Of a stretch of DNA of 64,000 bases, positions 35,353 through 44,047 are shown piece by piece. The stretch lies in assembly GCA_002360495.1 (NCBI GenBank), contig DEQO01000077.1:44094-108093 (forward strand), read 5' to 3'. This stretch comes from Flavobacteriales bacterium UBA3364 (GTDB lineage Bacteria; Bacteroidota; Bacteroidia; Flavobacteriales_F; PHOS-HE28). A model generated the notes under the pieces. The model did not search any database. It was given only the letters and a program-made list of their open reading frames with translations, and was not told where the DNA came from. The position numbers and the translations under genes are program-made. Numbering within the stretch: position 1 is the stretch's first letter; the number at the start of each line of letters is the position of its first letter.

Positions 35353-36642
35353 CTAATCCACGAGGTGGTAGCCCGCAACAGGATCCAGTACCTCCAGGCG
35401 CACCAGGTCCACACGGCCATGGGCGACTTGGGCGATCGTGATCCGGAAGGGTGGTAATTCCACCACCTGGCCTTGGGCGGGGATCTCGCCGGTGCTATGC
35501 ACGATATAGCCCGCCAGCGTATCGTACTCCTCGCTTTCCGGAAGGGCCAGCTTGTAGGTCTCGATCAGGTGCGCCACTTCGGTGCGGGCACTCAGCAGGA
35601 ATTCGTTCGGGCCCAGGCGCTCTTCCACCTCTTCGGGAGTGTCGTGCTCGTCCTCGATGTCGCCGACGATGGTCTCCACCACATCCTCCATGGTGAGCAT
35701 GCCGGCGGTGCCCCCGAATTCATCCACCACCACGGCCACATGTGTGCGCTGTTTGATGAACATCTGCAGCACTTCGTCCGCTGGCATGGTACCGGGGATG
35801 AAGTTCACCGGACGCATCACCGAACGGATGCTGCGCGGATGCCGGAACAGTTCGTAGCCGTGCACGTAACCGATGATGTTGTCGATGCTCTCCTTGTACA
35901 CGAGCAATTTGCTCATCCCGCTTTCGACGAAACGCTGCTTCAATACCTCCACGCTCTCCTCCACTTGCACGGTCTCGATCTCCGCACGTGGCACCATCAG
36001 TTCGCGCACCTTGGTGTTGCTCAATTCCAAGGTGTTGCGGAAATACTCCACCTCGGCATCCATGTTGGCGTTGCTCGGCTGGTTGGTGCCCACGTCCTTC
36101 AGGAAATCATCCAGGTCGATGCGACCGAATGCCACCTGCCCGGGTTTGGTCGGGACCCCGAAGAGGCGGAGGATGCCTTCGCTCAAGCCCGTCATCACCA
36201 TCATGGGCAACCACAGGATGATGTAGAGCACCTGCAAGGGAAGCGCGAAAACGCTCAACGCGCGATTGGGGTCGATCCGGAATACCGCCTTGGGCAGGAA
36301 TTCCGCTACGACCAGGATGAGCAAAGTGCTCAACACCGTTTGCGCGACCAGCACGAAGGCGCCGCCGAAACCAAAGCTGTGCAACCATGGCTCCAAGACC
36401 TTGGCCATGACCATGCCGTAGAGCACCAAGGCGATGCTGTTACCCACGAGCAACGCACCGATCACCCGTGCCGGCCGCTTCAGCAGGATCGAGACCAGCC
36501 GCGCCCAGATGGCACCGCGCTTGCGTTCCAGCTCCACATACAACTTGTTGCTGCTCAAGAAGGCGATCTCCAGACCCGAACACAGGGCCGAGACCGCAAG
36601 CGAAATGAGGAGAAGAAGAAGGTCGGTACCTGAAATGGCCAC
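35353..36642 (-). CDS. CNNM/HlyC-CorC family membrane protein
   Basis: 429 aa from GTG at 36642. DUF21 membrane domain (about 1-190, four hydrophobic segments, SALCSGLEIAFLSSNKLYVEL), a CBS pair (about 210-340, VRELMVPRAEIETVQ, THVAVVVDEFGGTAGMLTMEDVVETIVGDIEDEHD) and a C-terminal CorC/HlyC domain (about 350-429). Related proteins handle Mg2+/Co2+ efflux or are annotated as hemolysin family; GldE of gliding bacteria has the same architecture, but the neighbourhood here (lptC, coaX, ppiD) is not that of gldE. A TACCTTCG octamer lies upstream at 36671-36678. Confidence 0.88.
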   Translation of the reverse strand: MAISGTDLLLLLISLAVSALCSGLEIAFLSSNKLYVELERKRGAIWARLVSILLKRPARVIGALLVGNSIALVLYGMVMAKVLEPWLHSFGFGGAFVLVAQTVLSTLLILVVAEFLPKAVFRIDPNRALSVFALPLQVLYIILWLPMMVMTGLSEGILRLFGVPTKPGQVAFGRIDLDDFLKDVGTNQPSNANMDAEVEYFRNTLELSNTKVRELMVPRAEIETVQVEESVEVLKQRFVESGMSKLLVYKESIDNIIGYVHGYELFRHPRSIRSVMRPVNFIPGTMPADEVLQMFIKQRTHVAVVVDEFGGTAGMLTMEDVVETIVGDIEDEHDTPEEVEERLGPNEFLLSARTEVAHLIETYKLALPESEEYDTLAGYIVHSTGEIPAQGQVVELPPFRITIAQVAHGRVDLVRLEVLDPVAGYHLVD

Positions 36643-36670
36643 GTGCGGGAACGGTCAATGCCGCATGGGC

Positions 36671-36678
36671 CGAAGGTA
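36671..36678 (-). promoter_or_regulatory. -7-like element TACCTTCG
   Basis: TAnnTTTG-like (C at the third T), 28 nt upstream of the GTG start of the CNNM-family gene on the minus strand. Confidence 0.35.
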
Positions 36679-36695
36679 ATTCCCAGTCCAGGGAT

Positions 36696-36926
36696 CTACT
36701 TCCTTCGCTCCTGTTCCCGGTCGTCCATCGCCTCCAATTTGGCGCGGGTGAACCGCCGGAAGAAGAACATGGCCAGCGCGATCCCGGGGAACCAGAGCCA
36801 CTGGCTGCCAACAGCGAACCCTTCGTTGATGATCACCCAGATGGCGGCCAAGCCGGTACCGATGGCGACCGCCAGCCAGAAGTGTTCCATGAAGCGGGTG
36901 ACCTGTCGCATGCGCTGGATCTCCAT
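36696..36926 (-). CDS. Small membrane protein of unknown function
   Basis: 76 aa. Two hydrophobic segments (HFWLAVAIGTGLAAIWVIINEGF and WLWFPGIALAMFFFRRF) and a basic/acidic C-terminal tail rich in Arg and Glu. No family recognised. It starts 6 nt after the lptC stop on the same strand, so it is very likely in the same transcript. The ATG at 36926 is used; a GTG directly before it is an alternative. Confidence 0.65.
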   Translation of the reverse strand: MEIQRMRQVTRFMEHFWLAVAIGTGLAAIWVIINEGFAVGSQWLWFPGIALAMFFFRRFTRAKLEAMDDREQERRK

Positions 36927-36932
36927 CACCGC

Positions 36933-37520
36933 TTACGGCGCGGGCACGGCTAAGGTATCATCGGGCTCCATGTACAACTGGCCGGTGATGCGGTGGATCA
37001 CATAATGGCTGAAATCCTCGGCCGCATCGAGGCCCATCCCGTGGATGATGTCCGGTCCCCGTTGGATGCGCACGGCCTTGTCGGTATTCACGCGCGCACT
37101 GTCCTGGTCCCAGGTAAGTTGTTCCGTTTCGAGCCGCTCTCCTTTCGAATTCACGAAGACCACCTGCTCAAAGACCTCCATGCGTTTCTCCTTGGGTAGG
37201 ATGAGTCCGCGTCGCGCGGTGAGCACGCTGCGTTGCACGCCCGTGGTATCGAAGAAGACAAGCTCCACGCCACCGCTCAGTTCGGTGCGTTTGGGGTCCG
37301 TGGCCCATTCAGCGATCCGGCCTGCGCGCAAGCGGTTGCGGACATGGCCCGAATCGGAGTACAGGTACTCGGCATTGTGCGTGATCCGTTCAGGGGAAGA
37401 ACTTGCGACCTCCACGGCGGCCACTTTGTCCAGGTCGTTGCGGCATCCCGCAAGCACCAAGGACAAGCTCAGGACGAGCAACGTCAGGTACGGGATACGA
37501 GGGAAAGAGGAACGCGGCAT
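36933..37520 (-). CDS. lptC: LPS export protein LptC (lipoprotein form)
   Basis: 195 aa. An N-terminal hydrophobic segment ends in a lipobox-like LVLAGC, then a single OstA/LptC-like beta-jellyroll: NAEYLYSDSGHVRNRLRAGR, SGGVELVFFDTTGVQRSVLTARRG, MEVFEQVVFVNSKGERLETEQL. LptC takes LPS from LptBFG and passes it to LptA. The Cys-anchored form instead of a plain membrane helix is common in Bacteroidota. The start at 37520 gives the correct signal segment; an upstream in-frame ATG at 37640 overlaps the OMP gene and is rejected. It lies 22 nt after that gene. Confidence 0.88.
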   Translation of the reverse strand: MPRSSFPRIPYLTLLVLSLSLVLAGCRNDLDKVAAVEVASSSPERITHNAEYLYSDSGHVRNRLRAGRIAEWATDPKRTELSGGVELVFFDTTGVQRSVLTARRGLILPKEKRMEVFEQVVFVNSKGERLETEQLTWDQDSARVNTDKAVRIQRGPDIIHGMGLDAAEDFSHYVIHRITGQLYMEPDDTLAVPAP

Positions 37521-37542
37521 CGTTGGGCAGATGCGTTGGACA

Positions 37543-38916
37543 TCACTCGATCCGCCGCTTCTTGAACCAGGGTTCGCGGGCGTCCGGTGTGATCGTGATC
37601 CCGACGAAGATGGATGCGAAGCGCTCGCGGATGAGCCCATTGTCCGTGGTTCCCCGTTCTCCCAATTCGGTGCCGATGTTCAACCGGCTACGTGTTGAAC
37701 TACCCATGATCGGGAACGACACCCCCGTGGAGAAGGCCATTTCATGCAGCTGTTCGCCACCGACGATCAAGTAGTCATTGTTGTAGCGGAACCCGGCCCT
37801 GTAGATGGAACGCTCCCAGAACGATCCGCCCATTTCCTTGGCCGGCCTGAAGCTGGCGCCGAGGATGTACGTGGTGTTGCTCGCAAGCGTCGTGGGCAGG
37901 TCATACCCTTCCACTTTCACGGTCAGGTCGCGCCAGTCCCGTTGTTTCACTTCCGCGGAAACCGACCAATTCAAGTTGTACACTGTGAAGCCGAGACCCA
38001 AACCCAGCGGCAGGCTCAGCGTCCCTTTCCTGCCATCGACATACAACACGGTGTCGAATGGTATTTCCACACCGGTTCCGCTCACCCCGTAATTCGTGAT
38101 CAAGTCCGTACGGCGGGCCGTGAGGTCCGAAGGAATGTCGACCGCTACCCCAGCGAGGTAACGCAAACCCTTGTCTTCGCGATCGCTCCGACGGCGAAGG
38201 TCCCCTTGTAATTGGACCCCGGCATTGAACACCGGATTGCGCACCACAAGGGAAGAGACCACGCTTGTATTGTAGTAGCTGGCCGATATCGGGTACACCG
38301 CCTTGCGTGTTTCCTCGATGGTCCCGAAGACATAGCCCACGTTGGCCCCTATGGAAAGGCGATAACCGTTGTTCAGCGTGTCGCGCTTCTGTGCTACGAT
38401 CAACCCTGCGCCCATGTATGCCTTGTTGAGCCCACCGTCGCCGGTGTAGTTGTAGGTGACCGTTCCACCGTCATTGGGCAGCGCCCCCGTATCCGAAATA
38501 CGATAGCCCACGTTGCTCATCGGGTTCACTCCGAGGGCCATACCCCAACGCCCCTTACCGAACGGGACACCCAAACTGAGGCCGAGCAAGTCCGTCCTGC
38601 GGCCATTACGCTCGGCATCGGTGGTCGCATACTTACTGGAACGCACGACTACCGCGGTCTCGAAACAGGTACGCTGCAGGCTGACATAGGACGCGGGATT
38701 GGTCGCTATCACGCTGGCGGGGTCCATAACGGCAACACCCAAGCCCCCCATGGTGGCCTGTGCCACCTGGGTGCTGCCGATCAGGTCGCCCAGGCCGTAT
38801 GCCGAATAGGGCGATCCGCTACCCTGCTGGCCCTGGGCCGCTGCCAGCAACGGGGACAGCAACAGAACCCCCGTGGAGCGAGCGGTGATGGACAAGCAGC
38901 GCATGGTAGCCTTCAA
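37543..38916 (-). CDS. FadL-like outer-membrane protein
   Basis: 457 aa. Signal peptide (GVLLLSPLLAAAQ), then features of long-chain transporter-like barrels: SPYSAYGLGDLIGSTQVAQATMGGLGVAVMDPASVIATNPAS near the N-terminus and many alternating aromatic strands, ending ERFASIFVGITITP. The substrate is unknown. In Bacteroidota such a gene often sits between coaX and lptC, as here. Its first 98 nt overlap the 3' end of coaX in another frame. ATG at 38916 or 38904 both give usable signal peptides. Confidence 0.82.
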   Translation of the reverse strand: MKATMRCLSITARSTGVLLLSPLLAAAQGQQGSGSPYSAYGLGDLIGSTQVAQATMGGLGVAVMDPASVIATNPASYVSLQRTCFETAVVVRSSKYATTDAERNGRRTDLLGLSLGVPFGKGRWGMALGVNPMSNVGYRISDTGALPNDGGTVTYNYTGDGGLNKAYMGAGLIVAQKRDTLNNGYRLSIGANVGYVFGTIEETRKAVYPISASYYNTSVVSSLVVRNPVFNAGVQLQGDLRRRSDREDKGLRYLAGVAVDIPSDLTARRTDLITNYGVSGTGVEIPFDTVLYVDGRKGTLSLPLGLGLGFTVYNLNWSVSAEVKQRDWRDLTVKVEGYDLPTTLASNTTYILGASFRPAKEMGGSFWERSIYRAGFRYNNDYLIVGGEQLHEMAFSTGVSFPIMGSSTRSRLNIGTELGERGTTDNGLIRERFASIFVGITITPDAREPWFKKRRIE

Positions 38917-39619
38917 GGGTCAGGAACGGGAGCGCAAAGATGCCACTTTCCAAGGCGCGACTGAACCGCACGGCATCCCCGCCGGTCAGGAGAACGGCCA
39001 GATCGGGGCGATCCGTGCCATAGCGTTGAATGAATCCCTTGAGTTCGCCCGTTATCCCGTGGTGCAACCCCGCTTCCAACGACGATCCCGTGCTGGTGCC
39101 CAACGGCTCCGGCATTGGCCGTGGAACGACCAACGGAAGTCGGGCACTATACTCGTGCATGGCCCTGGCCCGGATCACCAGCCCCGGACTGATGGCCCCA
39201 CCCGCATAGGTGCTATCGACTTCGCACACATCATAGGTTATGCACGTGCCCAGATCGATGGCCAGAACGGCACGGCCAGGAAAGCGCTGCACGGCGGCCA
39301 CCACATTGGCCAATCGGTCGGCCCCAAGGGTCCATGGTGTGCCGTAAGTGTTCTTGATGGGCGCTGGTGAAGATCCGTTCAATACGACGACCGGTGCTAT
39401 TGTCCCGAGCTCTTGAAGGTGAGCGGCATCCGGGGCGGCAACGGAGCCCAAAGCGATGGCAACAGGCCTATCGTCCTTTAGAAAGGCATGCACGCCAGCA
39501 CCATCTCCATTGGGGACAATGCCGTAACGGACCATCCCATCACCACTGAAAAGGGCCAGTTTGGTGCGGGAGTTCCCTACATCGAGAACAAGATCGAGGG
39601 GGCGGCTGGTACGGTCCAT
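38819..39619 (-). CDS. coaX: Type III pantothenate kinase
   Basis: 266 aa ASKHA-fold kinase, first step of coenzyme A synthesis (pantothenate to 4'-phosphopantothenate). Family motifs are visible: LVLDVGNSRTKLALF (P-loop-like) at the N-terminus, GTPWTLGADRLANVVAA, AIDLGTCITYDV with the catalytic Asp region, and GTSTGSSLEAGL. The usual C-terminal end is about at LTLEGYHALL; the last 20 or so residues are Gly/Pro/Ala-rich and overlap the signal peptide of the downstream OMP. A TACTTTG octamer lies upstream on the minus strand at 39673-39679. Confidence 0.92.
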   Translation of the reverse strand: MDRTSRPLDLVLDVGNSRTKLALFSGDGMVRYGIVPNGDGAGVHAFLKDDRPVAIALGSVAAPDAAHLQELGTIAPVVVLNGSSPAPIKNTYGTPWTLGADRLANVVAAVQRFPGRAVLAIDLGTCITYDVCEVDSTYAGGAISPGLVIRARAMHEYSARLPLVVPRPMPEPLGTSTGSSLEAGLHHGITGELKGFIQRYGTDRPDLAVLLTGGDAVRFSRALESGIFALPFLTLEGYHALLVHHRSLHGGSVAVPVAGSGPGPAG

Positions 39620-39628
39620 TCACTTCTC

Positions 39629-39636
39629 TATCTTTG
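39629..39636 (+). promoter_or_regulatory. -7 promoter element TATCTTTG for tRNA-Phe
   Basis: Exact TAnnTTTG match on the plus strand, 44 nt before the tRNA; implies a 5' leader of about 37-40 nt to be removed by RNase P. Confidence 0.5.
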
Positions 39637-39680
39637 CGGCCCTTGTTCGCCCACCTCCAGCATTCGGATGAACAAAGTAC

Positions 39681-39753
39681 GGTGCCTTAGCTCAGCTGGT
39701 AGAGCAATGGATTGAAAATCCATGTGTCCCCAGTTCGATTCTGGGAGGCACCA
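39681..39753 (+). tRNA. tRNA-Phe (anticodon GAA)
   Basis: Complete cloverleaf: acceptor GGTGCCT/AGGCACC, D arm GCTC...GAGC, anticodon stem ATGGA/TCCAT with loop TTGAAAA (anticodon GAA), T arm CCCAG-TTCGATT-CTGGG, discriminator A. The CCA end is not encoded, so it must be added after transcription. An intrinsic terminator follows 5 nt later. Confidence 0.97.
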
Positions 39754-39758
39754 CAGAG

Positions 39759-39789
39759 AAAGCCCCTCCGACCTCCGGGGGGCTTTTTT
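39759..39789 (+). terminator. Intrinsic terminator after tRNA-Phe
   Basis: Stem of AAGCCCC-type sequence pairing with GGGGCTT (inner pairs continue with one wobble), followed by six T. The clearest rho-independent terminator in the window. Confidence 0.85.
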
Positions 39790-39875
39790 CATTCCGGGCT
39801 GTTGGTGTTCAGTGTGCTTTTACCCCAATTGCGGTATTCCACACAGTCTCAGGCGACGGTTGCTTCGCGGCCGGA

Positions 39876-41090
39876 ATGCGGAACCTTGCACTTGCCATCG
39901 CGCTGATCCTGCTGAATACCACGCAGGCCCAAGTACTTACGAAGGAGGATAGTTTGAACGCAGGTCTCGTGCGCAACGACCGGACGACACTCGTGAGCGG
40001 CTATGGCGAGATCAAGGTGAGCTACGACCAGCAACTCGGCACAGGCGAGGCGAACCTGACGCGCAATGTGCTTTTCCTGGGGCACCGCTTCAATAGCCGC
40101 ATAAGCTTCTTCAGCGAAATGGAACTGGAGAACGCGCGGGTGGAAGGCGGCGAAGTGGGCGGCGAGCTCAGCATGGAACAGCTCTTCATCAAGTTCGATC
40201 TCACGAAGGAGATCTACCTCACCGGCGGGCTGTTCATTCCGAGGTTGGGGATCATCAACGAGAACCACCTCCCGACCACCTTCAACGGGAACGACCGGCC
40301 GTACGTGGAACAGTTCATCATCCCCAGCACATGGCGCGAGATCGGCATCGGGCTCTATGGTCGAAGCACCCGATGGCCGGGACTGAACTGGAGCGTTGCC
40401 GTACAGAACGGGCTGGACGCAGGCGCTTTCGAGCACGGTACAGGCATCCGGGAGGGCCGTGGCGACGGGTCCAATGCGAGTGCTTCCAATCTTGGACTGA
40501 GCGGATCGTTGCTCTATTACACAGGTGACTTCAGGCTCCAGACAAGCGGCTACTATGGTGGCAGCGCCGGGCTTACACAACGTGAAGCGGACAGTTTGCA
40601 ACTGGACTATGGTGCGTTCGGCACGCCTGTGCGCCTGTTGGAGGCCAACGCCCAATACCTGGGGGAGAAACTGCGTGTGAAAGTGCTTGCAACGCAGGTG
40701 GAGATCGCCGACGCGGAACGGATCAACCGGGCGTATGCGAACAACACACCGGAGCGCATGTTCGGGGCCTATGCCGAGGTGGGCTGCGACCTATGGTCCT
40801 TCATCAGACCTGCCGAGAAGCGTGACCTCATCGCCTTCGTACGCTTCGAGCAGTTGGACATGAACGCCGCCATACCTGACAATGGCATCGATGATCCCAC
40901 GCTGGATCGGACCTATGTCGTGGCCGGCCTCACCTATATCCCAACGGGGGGGATCAGTGTCAAAGCCGACTACATGTTACGCTCGACGGGTGGTCCGAAC
41001 CCGGACCTGTACATCAACCCGTATCCGCAGGCGCAACCCTATTTCACCGACAACGGATTTATCAATATCGGGTTGGCGTACAGCTTCTGA
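39876..41090 (+). CDS. Porin-like outer-membrane protein of a metal/redox operon
   Basis: 404 aa. Signal peptide (LALAIALILLNTTQAQ), then a barrel-like pattern with alternating hydrophobic/aromatic strands (HRFNSRISFFSEMELENARVEGGEVGGELSMEQLFIKFD, FIPRLGIINENHLPTTFNG) and a final strand GFINIGLAYSF ending in Phe. It resembles phosphate-selective/short-chain porins in style, but no specific family is certain. It is the first gene of a tight four-gene run: its TGA overlaps the ATG of the Rieske gene. The context suggests passage of a metal ion or small redox compound. Confidence 0.8.
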   Translation: MRNLALAIALILLNTTQAQVLTKEDSLNAGLVRNDRTTLVSGYGEIKVSYDQQLGTGEANLTRNVLFLGHRFNSRISFFSEMELENARVEGGEVGGELSMEQLFIKFDLTKEIYLTGGLFIPRLGIINENHLPTTFNGNDRPYVEQFIIPSTWREIGIGLYGRSTRWPGLNWSVAVQNGLDAGAFEHGTGIREGRGDGSNASASNLGLSGSLLYYTGDFRLQTSGYYGGSAGLTQREADSLQLDYGAFGTPVRLLEANAQYLGEKLRVKVLATQVEIADAERINRAYANNTPERMFGAYAEVGCDLWSFIRPAEKRDLIAFVRFEQLDMNAAIPDNGIDDPTLDRTYVVAGLTYIPTGGISVKADYMLRSTGGPNPDLYINPYPQAQPYFTDNGFINIGLAYSF

Positions 41091-41515
41091 TGGACCGCCG
41101 GGCCTTCCTCCGCTCCTCCTGTCTTGGCTGCGCCGGCCTCACGCTCGGTGCAGGCGTGCTTTCGCTTACCGGATGTGCTTCACTTCCTCTTGTGAAAGTG
41201 GTGAGCGATGGGAGCACATTGAGCATCCCGCTCTCAGCCTTCACGGAAAGCACTCAGGTGATCGCCCGCGCATCCAAGCTCTCCTATGATGTGCTGGTGA
41301 TCAAACTCCCCGGTGGCGACTTCCGCAGCCTGTATTTGCGCTGCACACACGAGGACCAACCGCTCACTGCGACCGCCACCGGTCTGCATTGTCCATCGCA
41401 CGGTAGCCGATTCGCCTTGGACGGCAGCGTGAAGGAAGGTCCGGCAACAACTCCGATCCGTCCATTCCCCGTTCGCCGCGAAGGGGAACTATTGATCATC
41501 CAACTCACCGCATGA
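41090..41515 (+). CDS. Rieske [2Fe-2S] protein with Tat-like signal and lipobox
   Basis: 141 aa. The N-terminus reads DRRAFLRSS, a twin-arginine-like motif, followed by a hydrophobic segment and a lipobox LSLTGC (Cys29). The cluster ligands are present: C85-T-H87 and C101-P-S-H104. Export by Tat after cofactor insertion, then lipid anchoring, is expected. Rieske domains carry one electron at a time. No bc1-type cytochrome gene is near; instead its neighbours are a porin-like barrel, imelysin and a di-heme cytochrome, so it probably serves a dedicated envelope redox step. The start overlaps the stop of the porin gene (TGATG). Confidence 0.9.
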   Translation: MDRRAFLRSSCLGCAGLTLGAGVLSLTGCASLPLVKVVSDGSTLSIPLSAFTESTQVIARASKLSYDVLVIKLPGGDFRSLYLRCTHEDQPLTATATGLHCPSHGSRFALDGSVKEGPATTPIRPFPVRREGELLIIQLTA

Positions 41516-41551
41516 CATGCGCTCCTGGCGCTCTTCATTCCAACACGGCCA

Positions 41552-42619
41552 ATGGAACAGAAACTCCTCCTCATCTCCTCCCTGCTCCTCCTCGCTGCGT
41601 GCAAGAAGGACAGTGCAGCACCCACCACGCCAACACCGGAGGACTTCACGACGGCCGATGTCCTCAACGACTTCGCCGACCATGTGGCACAGGACAATTA
41701 CTCCGATCTGGCCGGCCTCTGTAACGGGCTGCAGGAGCGCATCGCGGCCTTCAGCACATCGTTGAGCGATGTCGACCTCGCCCTGTGCCAGCAGCAATGG
41801 CGCGATACCCGCCAAAGCTGGGAACGGTCCGAGGCGTTGCTGTTCGGACCCGTGGCCACGGAGAACATCGATCCACGCATCGATACCTGGCCCGTGAATT
41901 TCGTGGACCTCGAAGCCCAGTTGAGCAGTGGCCATGCGTTCACCGCGGAATACATCTCCAGTCTGGAGGACGCGTTGAAGGGGTTCCACCCGATCGAATA
42001 TCTGCTCTTCGGTGTGAACGGGGAAAAGACCGCCGCACAATTCACCGCCCGCGAGGTCGAGTACATCACGGCGCTGGCAGCGGATCTCGCCGACCTCACT
42101 GGATCATTGGACCAACGCTGGGACCCTGCCACGGCGAACAACTACACCACGGCCTTCACCACCGCCGGTAGTGGCAGCGTCGAGTATCCTACGCAGCGCG
42201 CCGCCTTCGAGGAACTGGTGAACGCCATGGCGGGTATCTGCGATGAAGTGGCCAACGGAAAAATGGGCGAAGTGCTTCTTGCACAGGATCCCACGATGGA
42301 AGAATCACCGTTCGCGAAGAACTCGCTGATCGACTTCACCAACAACATCCGCGGCGTGGAGAACGTGTACCTCGGCCGTTTTGGTGCCGACGGCGCGGGG
42401 ATGGAGAATTTCGTTCGCGAGCACGACCTCCAATTGGACAATACGATCAAACAGCAACTCGCGTCCTCCATTGCCGCACTGGGCACGATCACCGTCCCGT
42501 TCGGGCAGGCGATCATCGAACAACCCGTGCAAGTGCAACAGGCCATCGACGCCATCAACTCGCTCGCAGCAACGCTGAACGATGAGCTGATGCCGCTGGT
42601 GCAGCAGCACATCGACTGA
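41552..42619 (+). CDS. Imelysin-family lipoprotein
   Basis: 355 aa. Lipoprotein signal (LLLISSLLLLAAC, Cys17), then a mostly helical imelysin (peptidase M75) domain with the signature GFHPIEYLLFG: G144-x-H146-x-x-E149 is the GxHxxE motif found in ICMP-like and EfeO-like proteins. These are periplasmic or surface metal-binding proteins, mostly connected with iron (or copper) uptake rather than proteolysis. It lies 36 nt after the Rieske gene, and its TGA overlaps the ATG of the di-heme cytochrome gene, so the proteins are probably made together. Confidence 0.92.
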   Translation: MEQKLLLISSLLLLAACKKDSAAPTTPTPEDFTTADVLNDFADHVAQDNYSDLAGLCNGLQERIAAFSTSLSDVDLALCQQQWRDTRQSWERSEALLFGPVATENIDPRIDTWPVNFVDLEAQLSSGHAFTAEYISSLEDALKGFHPIEYLLFGVNGEKTAAQFTAREVEYITALAADLADLTGSLDQRWDPATANNYTTAFTTAGSGSVEYPTQRAAFEELVNAMAGICDEVANGKMGEVLLAQDPTMEESPFAKNSLIDFTNNIRGVENVYLGRFGADGAGMENFVREHDLQLDNTIKQQLASSIAALGTITVPFGQAIIEQPVQVQQAIDAINSLAATLNDELMPLVQQHID

Positions 42620-44046
42620 TGCGATCGATCCAGGACCTCAGCAGACCGATGAGCGCAGGCACGACGAACCTCCGACCTTTCCGGTCGATCGGCGTGTTGG
42701 TCTGCGTGCTTGCGCTCGCGTCCTGCCGTAAGGAGCCGGGATCCTGGACGGCGAGCGAAGAGCATCCGTGGGCAAGCGGTGGCTCGCAAACGGTCTTCGA
42801 TGCCGGGACGGGAGCGTTCAGCCATGGATTCCCGCAGATGAGCGCGACCGCGAGCACGCTGCACGGTATCGGCGACATACAGTTCGAGCAGACGTTCGTG
42901 AGCGCCCCCGCCCCGGTGAATCCGGGACTAGGTCCGGTATTCAACAGCGTGAGCTGCACGAGCTGCCACGTCGGCGATGGCCGTGGCAAACCACCCGCCG
43001 CAGGGGAACAACCCATCAGCATGCTTTTCCGCCTCAGCGTACCGGGCCAGGATGTCTTCGGAGGACCATTGCCGGCGCCCGGATTCGGGGGGCAACTGCA
43101 ACCAAGGGCCATTTTCGGCGTGCAACCCGAAGCAGATGTTTCGATCGCCTGGACGGAGGAAGAGGTGATCCTGCCGGACGGCGGAACGGCCCACTTGCGC
43201 ACACCGCAGATCGCTTTCACCAACGCATACACCGCGTTCCCGGGAGACATGCTCTGGTCGCCGCGAGTTGCACCTCCCGTATTCGGCCTTGGCTTGTTGG
43301 AAGCGATCGCCGGGGCGGACATTCGTTCGAACGCCGATGAACAGGATGCGAACGCCGATGGTATCAGCGGAAAGGTGAACGAGGTATGGGACATTGCACA
43401 GCAGCGAACGGCCATCGGGCGTTTCGGCTGGAAGGCGGAGCAACCAACGCTTCTTCAGCAATGCGCTGCCGCTTACAACGAGGACATGGGTGTGACCAAT
43501 CCCCTTTTCATTTTGGAAAGCACCCACGGCCAACCGCAGTATGATGGCTTGAACGACGATGTGGAGCTGACGGACAGTGTGCTGCATGCCGTGGCGTTCT
43601 ACGTACGCACCCTTGCTGTCCCCGCCCGTCGGAATACCGGTGATCCGCAGGTCGTTCGTGGCGAAGAACTGTTCTCCGCAGCAAAGTGCGATCGCTGCCA
43701 CATCCCCGAGCACCGCACAGCGGTGAACGTGGCGTTCCCCCCTGTGAGCAACCAGCGCATATTCCCATATACGGATCTGCTCTTGCACGATATGGGTGAT
43801 GCGCTGAGCGACAACAGGCCGAGTTACAGGGCCGAGGGCGCGGAATGGCGAACGCCACCGCTATGGGGCATCGGACTTACACAAGTGGTGAACGGCCACC
43901 AGAATTTCCTGCATGATGGCCGGGCCAGATCCCTGTTGGAAGCGGTGCTCTGGCACGGGGGTGAAGCGGAAGCGAGCGCTCAAGCCGTCCGCATGATGAC
44001 CGCAAGCGAACGCCAAGCCTTGCTCGCCTTCCTGGGTTCGCTGTGA
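42619..44046 (+). CDS. Di-heme oxidoreductase (DUF1111 type) lipoprotein
   Basis: 475 aa. Lipoprotein signal (GVLVCVLALASC, Cys36), then two c-type heme sites: C113-T-S-C116-H117 and C357-D-R-C360-H361. The arrangement with NSVSCTSCHVGDGRGKPP early and GEELFSAAKCDRCHIPEH late matches di-heme thiol oxidoreductase/DUF1111 proteins related to di-heme cytochrome c peroxidases. These are frequent partners of imelysins. A role as a ferric reductase/ferroxidase or peroxidase for metal handling is inferred. It overlaps imelysin by TGATG and is convergent, 1 nt apart, with the HD gene. Confidence 0.9.
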   Translation: MRSIQDLSRPMSAGTTNLRPFRSIGVLVCVLALASCRKEPGSWTASEEHPWASGGSQTVFDAGTGAFSHGFPQMSATASTLHGIGDIQFEQTFVSAPAPVNPGLGPVFNSVSCTSCHVGDGRGKPPAAGEQPISMLFRLSVPGQDVFGGPLPAPGFGGQLQPRAIFGVQPEADVSIAWTEEEVILPDGGTAHLRTPQIAFTNAYTAFPGDMLWSPRVAPPVFGLGLLEAIAGADIRSNADEQDANADGISGKVNEVWDIAQQRTAIGRFGWKAEQPTLLQQCAAAYNEDMGVTNPLFILESTHGQPQYDGLNDDVELTDSVLHAVAFYVRTLAVPARRNTGDPQVVRGEELFSAAKCDRCHIPEHRTAVNVAFPPVSNQRIFPYTDLLLHDMGDALSDNRPSYRAEGAEWRTPPLWGIGLTQVVNGHQNFLHDGRARSLLEAVLWHGGEAEASAQAVRMMTASERQALLAFLGSL

Positions 44047-44047
44047 A

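Noticed and set aside
35353..36642. CNNM-family gene as gliding motility gene gldE
   Set aside because: Same architecture, but the neighbours are lptC, coaX and ppiD, not the gld genes; the general family name is safer.
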